Both the position numbers and the translations under genes were made by a program. Positions 37,309 to 64,000 of a DNA stretch of 64,000 bases are shown one piece after another. The stretch covers positions 52,348,520 through 52,412,519 of the forward strand of contig CM055899.1 of NCBI GenBank assembly GCA_029582155.1, read 5' to 3'. The first letter of the stretch is position 1, and each line of letters begins with the position of its first letter. A model generated the notes under the pieces. It saw only the letters and a program-made list of their open reading frames with translations. It was not told where the DNA came from and did no database searches. The stretch is from Panopea generosa. Lineage: Eukaryota > Mollusca > Bivalvia > Adapedonta > Hiatellidae.

Positions 37309-38545
37309 CAGGGCTTCTAAAATTCCAAAATGCAAATCGGGCCAGGGCTTTTTATGCCGTAAAAATAACACCTTTTCCTTTCAAAACCACTGTACATTAC
37401 GCCAATGCATATATATACCCCATTCACCGCGCAAATTTATCAGTTCATTCATTTTTCATGCTATCCATGTTTAATTTAACTAAACTTTTCTAAATCTGTA
37501 CATTGTCTCCTCTGTCTCCTACTATATTATTATCAATTTATTAAAAAAATGCATCTAATGGAAGATATTTAAAATGGAAAATAAATACCTATAAAAACCT
37601 ATAAAACCTATAAAAACATAAACTGTATATTGAATGAAACAACACGTTTGCTGTCGTCTCTTTGATGGATGTGACGTCAGCGTGCGTTGGACAGCATCAA
37701 AGGGATATTGTAAGGATGGAACATACATAATTTCAAGTCCTTGAAAATTACATGTTTGTCATTTATTTCTGAAAATTGAAGCATGTTGTTGGATTGCGAA
37801 GTTAGTAATATGGAGAAAATATATCAAATTGATGGGTAAGCCAAAGATATATAACTGGTATGGAAATTTTATATTAATTATTCAGTTCAATTTACGTTGA
37901 TGATGCACAGATCTGTACTTTGTGGACAACCATTTTTCCAAACATTACGACTAATGAAAACAAATCCGGTGCGACAATGAAACAAAATCGGTCAAGGTTT
38001 GATCACTTTCCTTGATTAATGTCATTAATATTATACTTAAAGTCACCGTTAAAAAATCTCAAACAAACAAGTAATACTGCACGTTTTCATAAAATATTTT
38101 AATGACACAAACAATTGTTGGTTCGAAAGTCCCAGCTTTGACCACTTAAAAAAACAAAAAACGAGCAAACAAGTTAACACATTATGGCTAGCAGTATATC
38201 AAATTACCAACGAAAACACAACCACTTCGATGAACCAACAGAACGCTTGATATGGGTCGCTGATCACACATCAAAGACATGTTACGTAGCGATAGACTCT
38301 AAGGAAAAATTCCCCTACTATTGGTAATGGCTTAGTCAAAATTGACTTCCTTTCGCATAGCAGGTGACAAAACAAGTGAATGATATTGCTGCAAGGCATT
38401 TTTCACAGTTCAGTAAAGCATGTAAAGGGCAATTTCATACGACTGATAGAAAATATCTGGATCTTTTTTTTATTAAATTTTGAAGAAAAAAAATGGTTTT
38501 GAACAGTAGAAATCATTCCAAAAACCGGCGATTTTAGAAGCCCTG
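37309..38545. mobile_element. hAT-like non-autonomous element, 1237 bp, with 8-bp target duplication
   Basis: The left end begins CAGGGCTTCTAAAAT and the right end finishes ATTTTAGAAGCCCTG, perfect 15-bp terminal inverted repeats. Both flanks are ATATATAT (37301-37308 and 38546-38553), an 8-bp duplication as expected for hAT. The CAGGG...CCCTG termini are also hAT-typical. No transposase-length open frame is visible, so it is non-autonomous. It inserted between a 36-bp minisatellite and the LIMK stop codon. Because the flanking DNA is AT-repetitive, the 8-bp match is weaker evidence than the TIRs. Confidence 0.8.
38469..38474 (-). terminator. LIMK: Candidate LIMK poly(A) signal inside a hAT-like element
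   Basis: AATAAA on the minus strand about 100 nt after the LIMK stop codon; it lies within the hAT-like insertion at 37309-38545. No AATAAA is seen in the 25 bp of unique sequence between the stop codon and the element, so the 3' UTR probably runs into the element. Confidence 0.45.
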
Positions 38546-38570
38546 ATATATATCTATTATTGCCATTTAA

Positions 38571-53802
<15,232 letters not shown>

Positions 53803-54101
53803 CTGCCAAATAAAAATTTATTTTTTAAATACAACTACTGAAAACCTTTTTGGAGAAATTATAAGATTAATTAAGTTTTACCTTTATATCAATCACTATT
53901 TATAGACTTCATGTCCCTGTGGGGTTGCCAGCTGGAATACAGAAGCAAGACAGAGACAAAACAACATGCTCACGACATTTTAGTAATTAACTGATGATGC
54001 AGTTTTGAAGAAGATGCAGTATTTGAGGCAATTTTTTAAAACATGTACAGATCAAAAGGAAATGTGCAAATCATGATTTTAGAGTGGGCAAAGAATATAA
54101 A

Positions 54102-55010
54102 CAAGAGAGCCAAGATGGCCCTATATCGCTCACCTGACTAACCTTGAGTCACCCAACTTAAGTAGATTATATAATACATGTACACTCAAAATTCCTGAAA
54201 AACGAGATGGGCAAGAATTTTGATTAGTTTTGAAGATGTAACAGATGCATAGAAGAGTTCAAACTTGGTAGAGGTTCACCCATGGTAATTGTCAGTGAAA
54301 TTACATTGAAATCAGGTCAGTAGATTCTGACAAGAAGGCTTTTGAAGTTTTCACTATAGCTGCCTATATAGTTAACTAGCACCTCACTGTGGCAGTCATG
54401 TTTTTTAACAATTCACAACGGCTTGAACAAACTTGGTAAAGGGTCACCCAAGGAACATTTCCGCGAAACTGTTTTAAAATTGATCCGGTGGATTCAGACT
54501 AGAAGTTTTTTAAGTTTTTACTATAGCTTATATAGTAAACTAACCCCACCCCCCTGGCCGCCATGTTTTTTACGAATCACTACGGTTTGAACAAACTTGG
54601 TGGGGGTTCCTCCAAAGAACATTTCTGTGAAATTATTTTAAAATCGAGCCAGTAGTTTCTGACAAGAAGATTTTTTAAGTTTTTACTAATTAAACTTACT
54701 CGCCCCCTGGCGGCCATGTTTTTTGACGAATCAAGATGGCTTGAACAAATTTGGTAGAGGGTCACCAAAGGAACAGTTCTGTGAAATTATTTTTAAATCG
54801 AGCCAGTAGTTTCTGACAAGATGATTTTTACTAATTAAACTTGCCTCGCCCCCTGGCAGCCATGTTTTTTGATGAATCAAGATGGCTTGAACAAACTTGG
54901 TAGAGGGTCACCCAACAGTTCTGTAAAGGCGACGGACAACAGAGGACGGACGACAGACACCAGGTGATCACAAAAGCTCACCTGTGAGCCTTTGACTCAG
55001 GTGAGCTAAG
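54102..55010 (+). mobile_element. Modular 'AACAAGAG' element, second family
   Basis: Begins 'aacaagagagccaagatggc' and 'ctatatcgctcacctgac'. It has four diverged ~150-bp modules ('gaacaaacttggtagagggt', 'gccatgttttttgacgaatc') and ends with a hairpin agctcacctg...caggtgagct then 'aag'. Confidence 0.65.
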
Positions 55011-55632
55011 AATTGGGGGTGGGGGTGGGGAGTGTGGTGTGGGGGCATATGTAATACATATTTATACACATTTGTCTCAAATTCGTAACGACCCCATCCC
55101 CCTAAGATCTGCTTGTGGGATATCATTTAAAATTGCTATATACATGTATATATATATATGTGTATATAAAGTCATCATCAATACAATTGTAACATTAATT
55201 GCTATGTACATGTACATATTTGTGTATATAAAGTCATCATCAATACAATTGTAACATTAATTGCTATATACATACGTACATATATGTGTATATTAAGTCA
55301 TCATCAATACAATTGTAACATTAATTGTGACCCAGTTTTGTTCCAGTTTCAGTGACAACTTCCTATCCAGAAAATCATGGCAAAGATAGATGGATGGAGA
55401 GATGATAATAAAGATCTGATATGATAAGCATTTAGTTTTGTTGTTGTTTCTTTTAAAATAGTGTCTTTTTAAATGCCATTTCAAAACACATTGGAGGAGG
55501 AAGACCTCAAAATGAATCTGAGTAGAACAACATTCCTTTGCAAACTTTCTCAAGTTAAGTGTCAAGAAGGTGCGGGCTCAAACCCATAACCTCTGTGGTG
55601 AGCAGAATGGAGAACCCCTACTAAATAATAAC

Positions 55633-55672
55633 ACTCACTCACTCACTCACTCACTCACCCACTCAATCAATC
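55633..55672. repeat. (CACT)n / (CAAT)n microsatellite
   Basis: A run of cactcactcact then caatcaatcaatt. Confidence 0.9.
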
Positions 55673-55682
55673 AATTAAAACA

Positions 55683-56545
55683 TGTATACTTAACTTTTTA
55701 TCAAGTAATTGCCAGTTATAGCTTACATTGTATGAACCAATATCTTTAATTACAACATGTATACTTAACTCTTTATCAAGTAATTCCAGTTATAGCTTAG
55801 CTTACATTGTATGAACCAATATCTTTAATTACAACATGTATACTTAACTCTTTATCAAGTAATTGCCAGTTATAGCTTACATTGTATGAACTTATATCTT
55901 TAATTATAACTTACATTGTATGAACTAATATCTTTAATTACAACATGTATACTTAACTCTTTATCAAGTAATTGCCAGTTATAGCTTACATTGTATGAAC
56001 CAATATCTTTAATTACAACATGTATACTTAACACTTTATCAAGTTATTGCCAGTTATAGCTTACATTGTATGAACTTATATCTTTAATTATAACTTACAT
56101 TGTATGAACTTATATCTTTAATTACAACATGTATACTTACTCTTTATCAAGTAATTGCCAGTTATAGCTTACATTGTATGAACCAATATCTTTAATTACA
56201 ACATGTATACTTAACTCTTTATCAAGTAATTGCCAGCTATAGCTTACATTGTATGAACTTATATCTTTAATTATAACTTACATTGTATGAACTAATATCT
56301 TTAATTACAACATGTATACTTAACTCTTTATCAAGTAATTGCTGGTTATACCTAATACATTGTATGAACTAATATCTTTAATAACAACATGTATATCTAA
56401 CTCTTTATCAAGTAATTGCCTGTTATACCTAATACATTGTCTGAACTAATACCTTTAATTACAACATGTATACCTAATTCTTAATCAAGTAGTTGCCAGT
56501 TATACCTTACATTGTATGAACTTATATCTTTATTTACAACATGTA
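55683..56545. repeat. ~75-bp tandem array, block 1
   Basis: Units with 'acaacatgtatacttaactc', 'tttatcaagtaattgccagt' and 'tatagcttacattgtatgaa', some with an extra ~35-bp half-unit. It is separated from block 2 by the retroelement fragment. Confidence 0.88.
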
Positions 56546-56561
56546 TATATATTTCAATAGT

Positions 56562-56714
56562 GACGGGCATTCGTTTGCCGATGTAATTTTACACTGCATT
56601 GATCATGATCCAGATTGGACTGCCAAGCGACGCAAAGATCGTGAAACCTATTGGATTAGAAGATTCAATACCCTTTATCCATTAGGTATAAACAAAAGCG
56701 ATGGTTCTGCATAA
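56562..56714 (+). pseudogene. C-terminal fragment of a retroelement endonuclease (GIY-YIG/Penelope type suspected)
   Basis: A 50-codon open stretch reads DGHSFADVILHCIDHDPDW then TAKRRKDRETYWIRRFNTLY and PLGINKSDGSA before TAA. The RExxWIxxLxTLxPxGIN pattern is what I recall from the end of GIY-YIG endonucleases in Penelope-like elements. About 450 bp of non-repetitive 3' sequence follows (to about 57165). It interrupts a tandem array. Family assignment is from memory and moderate. Confidence 0.5.
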
Positions 56715-57179
56715 TTCGGTATGTTTGGATATACTGTATTTTATATGCATACGTTCCAATAAAACTGTGCTTCATTTCTCTTATTGGTGTATGCGGCGCA
56801 ATCTTTTTTTAATATTAAAAATGTCGTCGTTTAAAATAAATGTCGTCGTTTGATATACTTATGACGTCATAGCGCTAAAGAGTACACGATGTTGTGTGAC
56901 TTCACGCCAGAGTGACGGTTTCTTTAATAACAACTTTGCGCTTCACATTTTACTCAGCAGTTTGAATTTTACCGGCGTATTTCACTGAAAACACAGTATT
57001 TTTCTTATAAATTTCACAATTTGTTCTATATTTTTGTGAAGTATATGCGCGCCTTAAGGTGCACATCATAATTTGTGAACGTTTTTACAATTTTATTAAT
57101 TTTTATTGTGATTTTTCCACACTTCCATGTTTTTATCATCGTAATCGTTTGACATCATAACATTATCATCTTTCATATT

Positions 57180-57732
57180 TTTACTCTTTATCAATTAATT
57201 ACGGGTTATACCTTACATTGTAAGAACTTATAACATGTATACCTCACTATTTATCAATTAATTACCAATTAAACCTTACATTGTAGGAACTTATAACATG
57301 TATACCTAACTCTTTATCAATTAATTACCGATTATACCTTACATTGTAACTATGAACTTATAACATGTATACATAACTCTTTAATTATTAATTACAAGTT
57401 ATACCTTACATTGCATGAACTTATAACATGTATACATAACTCTTTAATTATTAATTACAAGTTATACCTTACATTGCATGAACTTATAACATGTATACAT
57501 AACTCTTTATAAATTAATTATTGGTATAACTTACATTATATGAACTTATAACATGTATACCTAACTCTTTATCAATTAATTACTGGTGATACCTTACATT
57601 GTAAGAACTTATAACATTTATACCTAACTCTCTATCAATTAATTACTGGTTATACCTTGCACTGTAGGAACTTATAACATTTATATCTAACACTCTATCA
57701 ATAATTACCGGTTATACCTTACATTGTAACAA
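57180..57732. repeat. ~62-bp tandem array, block 2 (related to block 1)
   Basis: Units with 'cttataacatgtatacctaa', 'ctctttatcaattaattacc' and 'ggttataccttacattgtaa'; recognisably the same repeat family as block 1 but a different variant. Confidence 0.85.
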
Positions 57733-59640
57733 TATCCTGATTTTCCATTTACTTTTGTCACAACAATAAACAAATGCTTAAAATACTTGACAATGTTGCT
57801 GGGAATGACTACCACATTATTGTTTAAATTTCAGCCTGTCAGCCTCTGTTTCAGAGAGAGAGAGTACATCTATAAATAGCACACCAGCATGGCCTGACAT
57901 CTCTCATGACCTCCAAGTGGAGATTAAGTGTGTGTTTCCTCAATAATGATATGTACTTAAACAAATAAACTATGTCAGTGTTATCTTTTATAAATTGATA
58001 TTGATCATTAATAAATACGCCCATTGGTGATTACTAAGAGGTGTACAGGATTTGAATGTGTCAATTATTTCCATAGCAACGGGTAGATCTAATTGTAGAA
58101 ATTATTCTCATTGTTTATATTGATATAAAAGCTTATATAATGTAACAAGAACCTAGACTGCAGTTTTTATAAGACTGCCAGCTCTGTACATACACTGTTA
58201 ACCACAGAGAACATCAAACTTGTCATTTAATAGCAAGATGCCTCATTGAAGCTGTAACTTTCTATGTTCCTTTAACAACCTTACACTAAGGACAGACAGG
58301 TGGCAAGGTTATCATTCCAATAATTATGATTATGTCCTTAAGGGCACTTCATTACAATTGATAATCAGCTGTGCAAATTTAAAGGGGCATGTACTGATGA
58401 TGAAGTTCCAAGTTTCATATGCTGACAATTGGATCAGAATGATGAATAGCCATGTTTGCTATGTTCGACCAAGTGATGGAATATTACATTGTGTTTAACT
58501 TACATTTTCATCAGCACTTTCACAGCTGAAAACATAAAGTAATCCATTTTGGTGAACACTTCTTTAATGTAAATTGTAAAATTGTGGGTACTGCTGCAAT
58601 CAAGTCAAGTAGACTGGTACAAGTTCATCACACTATGAATAATCAGCTTCTAATTACAAATAAATTTCAATCTCTTTCACCGAATATATGGAGTCTCTAA
58701 AAATCCTCCAATGACAACATCTAGTTTTTCATCACCAGCTCTTACAACTTCATCAGCTTGTCACAAACCAAACGTTACACATTAAACGGTTTGTCAGATA
58801 ATGCCATTACACTGTCACAGACCGGCATCTGTTTTATCCTTAAAAATAACAGGCACATGTATTTGTAAATCCGCCATTTTATTTATACCCATTAAAGCAT
58901 GATTCAGCGTATTATTGTATTTTACTTGGTGCAGTTTGTCCGAGCCAGCAGACGGAATCAATACAACACACGATTATACTGCTGCAGCAGATATTGGAAA
59001 TGTCTTGTTCTGGACTTTAATACCGACATAGAGAAGTATTAGCCCTTACAGGTTTCTGTTTCTCGTCAATATTTGTTAAGTAATTGCATAAATACCAACT
59101 ACCGCTATTTTATTGGTTTAAATAATGTAAAGCATTTAGGAAATAAAGATTTTAGACTGGGTACATCTGCATACATGTAATCATTCTATCAATATTACCA
59201 CAGATGATTTGAAGTTGAAATTAAAGTAAATCTTTTTTAAGTGAAAATAATTTTAGACTGGAATCAATAACAGCTAGTCCAATAGTATATTGTAAAAATA
59301 GATTGATTAATACAGTCAAACATAAGCTATGCCTGCAAAATTAAACATTTGTTAGCACACAGCCATATTACTTTAGAATACCAAGGTGTGCCGACTTCAG
59401 CATTTTTCACAAATCATCATAAACAACTTGGGTACATTTCCACAAAAAAATATGGCAAAAATTATTGTAGATGTAAACAAACAATTACTCATGCTATTTC
59501 TAATACCGACATCTAAATCAACCCAAAACTGAATCTAAGCATGAAGAAAATCGTATATTTCTGGAAATGCAATCATTTTACATGTCGATCAAAAACTGAA
59601 CATTCAACAAAGAAATTGTGTAGTTGATTTACGGCAAGTT
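57733..59640. other. Presumed LIMK 5' intron, no exon found
   Basis: Searched by eye on the minus strand for the missing half of LIM1 (CxxC...WHxxCFR followed by GT); none recognised. No repeat family identified. Confidence 0.4.
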
Positions 59641-59649
59641 ATTTTGTGA

Positions 59650-59975
59650 AGCAGAGCGCTGATCATTTACTAGCCCAAAACTTTACATGTTATTTACCAT
59701 AATTATAACAACTGATCATTTACTAGCCCCAAACTTTACATGTTATTTACCATAATTATAACAACTGATCATAAACTAGCCCCAAACTTTACATGTTATT
59801 TACCACAAGTATAACATTGATCATTTACTAGCCCCAAACTTTACATGTCATTTACCACAATTATAACAATTGATAACTTACTAGCTCCAACTTTACATGT
59901 TATTTACCATAATTATAACAACTGATCATTTACTAGTTCAAAACTTTATATGTTATTCACCATAATTATAACAAT
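59650..59975. repeat. ~53-bp tandem repeat, about 6 copies
   Basis: Unit 'actgatcatttactagcccc' plus 'aaactttacatgttatttac' and 'cataattataaca'. Confidence 0.88.
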
Positions 59976-60227
59976 TTAAACAAACACATAATCAATGATA
60001 AAAGTCTTAAGCTTGTGATAAGTCACTTAGTAAATTAATAAAACTGTTGATCAATTATTAATATGTAAATGAGTATGAACTTTAACCTTTCTTGAGATAT
60101 GTCACACTATCAGGGGTTTTATATAAACTTAGTGACTGAGAGCCAAACAATGTAGATCCTGACCAGATTGAGCTGTGTATTTGTTTGTGAAACAATTATC
60201 AAACAGGATTGTTTGTAAAACTTCAAA

Positions 60228-60780
60228 CAAGAGTTGTCAGAAGACAACGAAGTTCGCCGATGGGATAAAACCCACCACCCATGCAAACACTGAGATTGGA
60301 GGCAAACACCAAAACTTAAACACAACTAAACGCAAAAGTTTAACCTGGGTGTCTACAGACAAAAAATTTAAGTTCAAAAGGGCCATAACTTTGCCAAAAT
60401 GCAACCCCGAGTTTTGGTTCTTGTCTCTGTGTGTTCCATCGATGATTGTGAACACACATGTGAAGTTTCATTCATATCCAGTGAGTGGTTGCCTAGATAT
60501 ATTACCTGATAAAAAACTTTAACGTGAAAAATTAAGTCCAAAAAGGCCATAACTCTGTCAAAATGCAATCCAGAGTTATGGTTCTTGTCTCTGTGTGTTC
60601 CATTGATGATGGTGAACATACATGCGAAGTTTCATTCATATCAAATGAGTGGTTGTGTAGATATGTAAAACTTAAAGGCAACTAAACACAAAAGTTTAAC
60701 CTGGGTGTCTACAGACGACGCCGACAACACCAGGGTCATGGCAATAGTTCTTCGTGGACATTCGTCCCGGCAAGTTAAAA
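60228..60780 (+). mobile_element. Modular 'AACAAGAG' element, long copy
   Basis: Starts 'aacaagagttgtcagaagac' and ends 'acattcgtcccggcaagtta'. Inside, a module of about 165 bp ('aaaggccataactctgtcaa', 'ttggttcttgtctctgtgtg', 'gaagtttcattcatatca') is repeated, which explains the greater length than the copy at 41590. Confidence 0.65.
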
Positions 60781-61162
60781 AAAAAAAGTGAAGAAAATAT
60801 ATATATATATATTATATTTCTCAGATTGAAATAAAAACCCACCACCCTCGAAAAAATCATCCCGCCCTCTCCACCTCCTCCTGGTGCAGGGCCTTTATTT
60901 GGTAAATGGTATCATTGACATGAACTTTTAAGTCTATAGATATGATATGTGAAATGCAGTAGTTATGCCAGCACTTATCTTAGGTTTGAGATAAACATAA
61001 CATTTTATAATCTGATAGCCAGTATCTTTATCAGTTGGCTGGTAAGTGTATAACAAAGTCAGCATATGGTCTAAACAGCAGGTGTGACCTGTGTTCAATT
61101 GTCACAGATTTACACCCCAGTCCACAATCTACTGTGTTCACTCCATGCTGGCCTGTTAAATT

Positions 61163-64000
61163 GGGGTATTACCAGGCCTGCTATAATGTGGTCATACCAA
61201 GCCTATCATACTGGGGTCATACTAGGCCTGTTAAACTGTGATCACACCAGGCCTGTTATACTGTGGTTACCACATGCAGACCTGTTATACTGTGATCATA
61301 CCAGGCCTGTTGTACTGTGATCACACCAGGCCTGTTATACTGTGGTTACCCCATGCAGGCCTGTTCTACTGTGATCATACCAGACCTGTTATACTGTGGT
61401 TACCCCATGCAGGCCTGTTCTACTGTGATCATACCAGACCTGTTATACTGTGGTTATCCCATGCAGACCTGTTATAATGTGGTCATACCAGACCTGTTAT
61501 ACTGTGGTCATACCAGACCTGTTATACTGTGGTCATACCAGACCTGTTATACCAGACCTGTTATACTGTGGTCATACCAGACTTGTTATACTGTGGTCAT
61601 ACCAGACCTGTTATACTAGACCTGTTATACTGTGGTCATACCAGGCCTGTTATACTGTGGTCACCCCATGCAGGCCTGTTGTAATGTGGTCATACCAGGC
61701 CTGTTATACTGTGGTCACCCCAAGCAGGCCTGTTATAATGTGGTCACATCAGGCCTGTTATACTGTGGTCACACCTAACCTATTGTACTGCGGTCACCCC
61801 ATGCAGGCCTGTTATACTATGCTCATACCTAACCTATTGTAATGTGGTCACACTAGGCCTGTTATACTGTGGTCACACTTAAACCTATTGTACTCTGGTC
61901 ACATCAGGCCTGTTGTAATGTGGTCATACCAGGCCTGTTATACTGTGGTCACCCTAAACAGGCCTGTTATAATGTGGTCACACCAGGCCTGTTATACTGT
62001 GGTCACATCTAACCTACTGTACTGTGGTCACACCCGGCCTGTTATACTGTGGTCACACTTAAACCTATTGTACTCTGGTCACATCAGGCCTGTTGAACTG
62101 TGATCAGATCTAACCTACTGTACTGGGGACATACCAGGCCTGTTATACTGTGGTCACCCCATGCAGGCCTGTTATAATGTGGTCACACCAGGCCTGTTAT
62201 ACTGTGGTCACACCTAACCTATTGTACTGTGGTCACATCAGGCCTGTTATACTGTGGTTACACCTAACCTACTGTACTGTGGCCATACCTGGTCTGTTAT
62301 ACTGTGGTCACCCCATGCAGGCCTGGTATAATGTGGTCACACCAGGCCTGTTATACTGTGGTCATACCTAACCTATTGTACTATGGTCACACCAGGCCTG
62401 TTATACTGTGGTCACACCTAACCTTTTGTACTGTGGTCACACCAGGCCTGTTATACTGTGGTCACACCTAACCTACTGTACTGTGGTCATACCAGGCCTG
62501 TTATACTGTGGTCACCCCATGTAGGCCTGTTATAATGTGGTCACACCAGGCCTGTTATACTGTGGTCACACCTAACCTATTGTTCTATGGTCACACCAGG
62601 CCTGTTATACTGTGGTCACACCTAACCTATTGTACTATGGTCACACCAGGCCTGTTATACTGTGATCACACCTAACCTATTTTCCTATGGTCACACCAGG
62701 CCTGTTATACTGTGGTCATACCTAACCTATTGTACTGTGGTCACACCAGGCCTGTTATACTGTGGTCACACCTAACCTATTATACTGTGGTCACACCAGG
62801 CCTGTTATACTGTGGTCACACCTAACCTATTGTACTATGGTCACACCAGGCCAGTTATACTGTGGTCACACCTAACCTATTGTACTATGGTCACACCAGG
62901 CCAGTTATACTGTGGTCACACCTAACCTATTGTACTGTGGTCACACCAGGCCTGTTATACTGTGGTCACACCTAACCTATTGTACTGTGGTCACACCAGG
63001 CCAGTTATACTGTGGTCACACCTAACCTATTGTACTGTGGTCACACCAGGCCTGTTATACTGTGGTCACACCTAACCTACTGTACTGTGGTCACACCAGG
63101 CCAGTTATACTGTGGTCACACCTAACCTATTGTACTGTGGTCACACCAGGCCTGTTATACTGTGGTCATAACTAACCTATTGTACTATGGTCACACCAGG
63201 CCAGTTATACTGTGGTCACACCTAACCTATTGTACTATGGTCACACCAGGCCTGTTATACTGTGGTCACAACTTACCTATTGTACTGTGGTCACACCAGG
63301 CCTGTTATACTGTGGTCACACCTTACCTATTGTACTATGGTCACACCAGGCCTGTTATACTGTGGTCACACCTAACCTATTGTACTGTGGTCACACCAGG
63401 CCTGTTATACTGTGGTCACACCTAACCTATTGTACTGTGGTCACACCAGGCCTATTATACTGTGGTCACACCTAACCTTTTGTACTTTGGTCACACCAGG
63501 CCTGTTATACTGTGGTCACACCTAACCTATTGTACTGTGGTCACACCAGGCCTGTTATACTGTGGTCATACCTAACCTATTGTATTGTGGTCATACCAGG
63601 CCTGTTATACTGTGGTCACACCTAACCTATTGTACTATGGTCACACCAGGCCTGTTAGACTGTGGTCACACCTAACCTACTGTACTGTGGTCACACCAGG
63701 CCTGTTATACTGTGGTCATACCTAACCTATTGTATTGTGGTCATACCAGGCCTGTTATACTGTGGTCACACCTAACCTATTGTACTGTGGTCACACCAGG
63801 CCAGTTATACTGTGGTCACACCTAACCTATTGTACTGTGGTCACACCAGGCCTGTTATACTGTGGTCACACCTAACCTATTGTACTGTGGTCACACCAGG
63901 CCAGTTATACTGTGGTCACACCTAACCTACTGCACTGTGGTCACACCAGGCCTGTTATACTGTGGTCATACCTAACCTATTGTATTGTGGTCATACCAGG
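61163..64000. repeat. 25/50-bp satellite array running off the window end
   Basis: Monomers of about 25 bp related to 'gtggtcacaccaggcctgtt' plus 'atact' alternate with 'gtggtcacacctaacctatt' plus 'gtact'. From about 62390 they form a regular 50-bp dimer; the left part is irregular with 'ccccatgcaggcctgtt' inserts. Plus-strand open frames (LLYCGHTRPV-like) are artefacts. Confidence 0.93.

Noticed and set aside
61035-63475. Many plus-strand frames with LLYCGHTRPV-type repeats
   Set aside because: Artefacts of the 25/50-bp satellite.
61163-64000. CRISPR-like array
   Set aside because: The repeats are contiguous, with no unique spacers; it is a eukaryotic satellite.

Overview
The window is eukaryotic (animal) DNA. 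It is AT-rich, its genes are split by GT-AG introns, and it is crowded with short repeats. Repeat character (tRNA-headed SINEs, modular 'AACAAGAG...GAGCTAA' elements, many minisatellites) and protein similarity suggest a lophotrochozoan, most likely a bivalve mollusc. That placement is an inference; no species is claimed.

Two genuine protein-coding genes are present, both on the minus strand and head to tail. (1) CHTOP (chromatin target of PRMT1, an RGG-rich mRNA-export/TREX factor) is complete. Six coding exons between 21565 and 9936 join in frame to 268 residues, and a probable non-coding first exon with an ETS-like promoter motif lies near 22787-22960. (2) LIM-domain kinase (LIMK) occupies 53802-38571 with ten consecutive coding exons: second half of LIM1, LIM2, PDZ, kinase domain and a long acidic C-terminal tail. 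Its 5' end (start codon and first half of LIM1) was not found and probably lies beyond 64000. CHTOP acts in nuclear RNP assembly and export, LIMK in actin control through cofilin; their adjacency implies no shared pathway.

Layout: 1-9.9 kb is intergenic, with SINEs, a decayed minus-strand gene-like relic (1768-2719) and a ~2 kb inverted-repeat element (4672-6684). CHTOP covers 9.9-23.0 kb, its introns holding a 37-bp minisatellite and a 172-bp foldback MITE. From 23 to 38.5 kb is intergenic: LINE 3' relic, rearranged Tc1 relic, modular repeats, two piggyBac-like MITEs, 28-bp and 36-bp minisatellites, and a 1.24-kb hAT-like element ending 25 bp past the LIMK stop codon. From 38.6 to 53.8 kb is LIMK with TE-rich introns. 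From 53.8 to 64 kb (presumably LIMK intron) are modular repeats, a 75-bp array interrupted by a retroelement C-terminal fragment, and a 25/50-bp satellite running off the window end.

Most notable points: a GC-AG intron inside the LIMK kinase domain; a hAT-type element with 8-bp target duplications that supplies LIMK's nearest poly(A) signal; a piece of the CHTOP intron/exon-4 boundary duplicated inside a LIMK intron on the same strand with its splice acceptor intact; a piggyBac-like MITE family carrying an internal minisatellite and a near-perfect 32-bp-arm hairpin; and modular repeat families sharing termini. I found no convincing new multi-gene system; the novelty lies in the mobile elements and their contact with the two genes. 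All alignments were made by eye.
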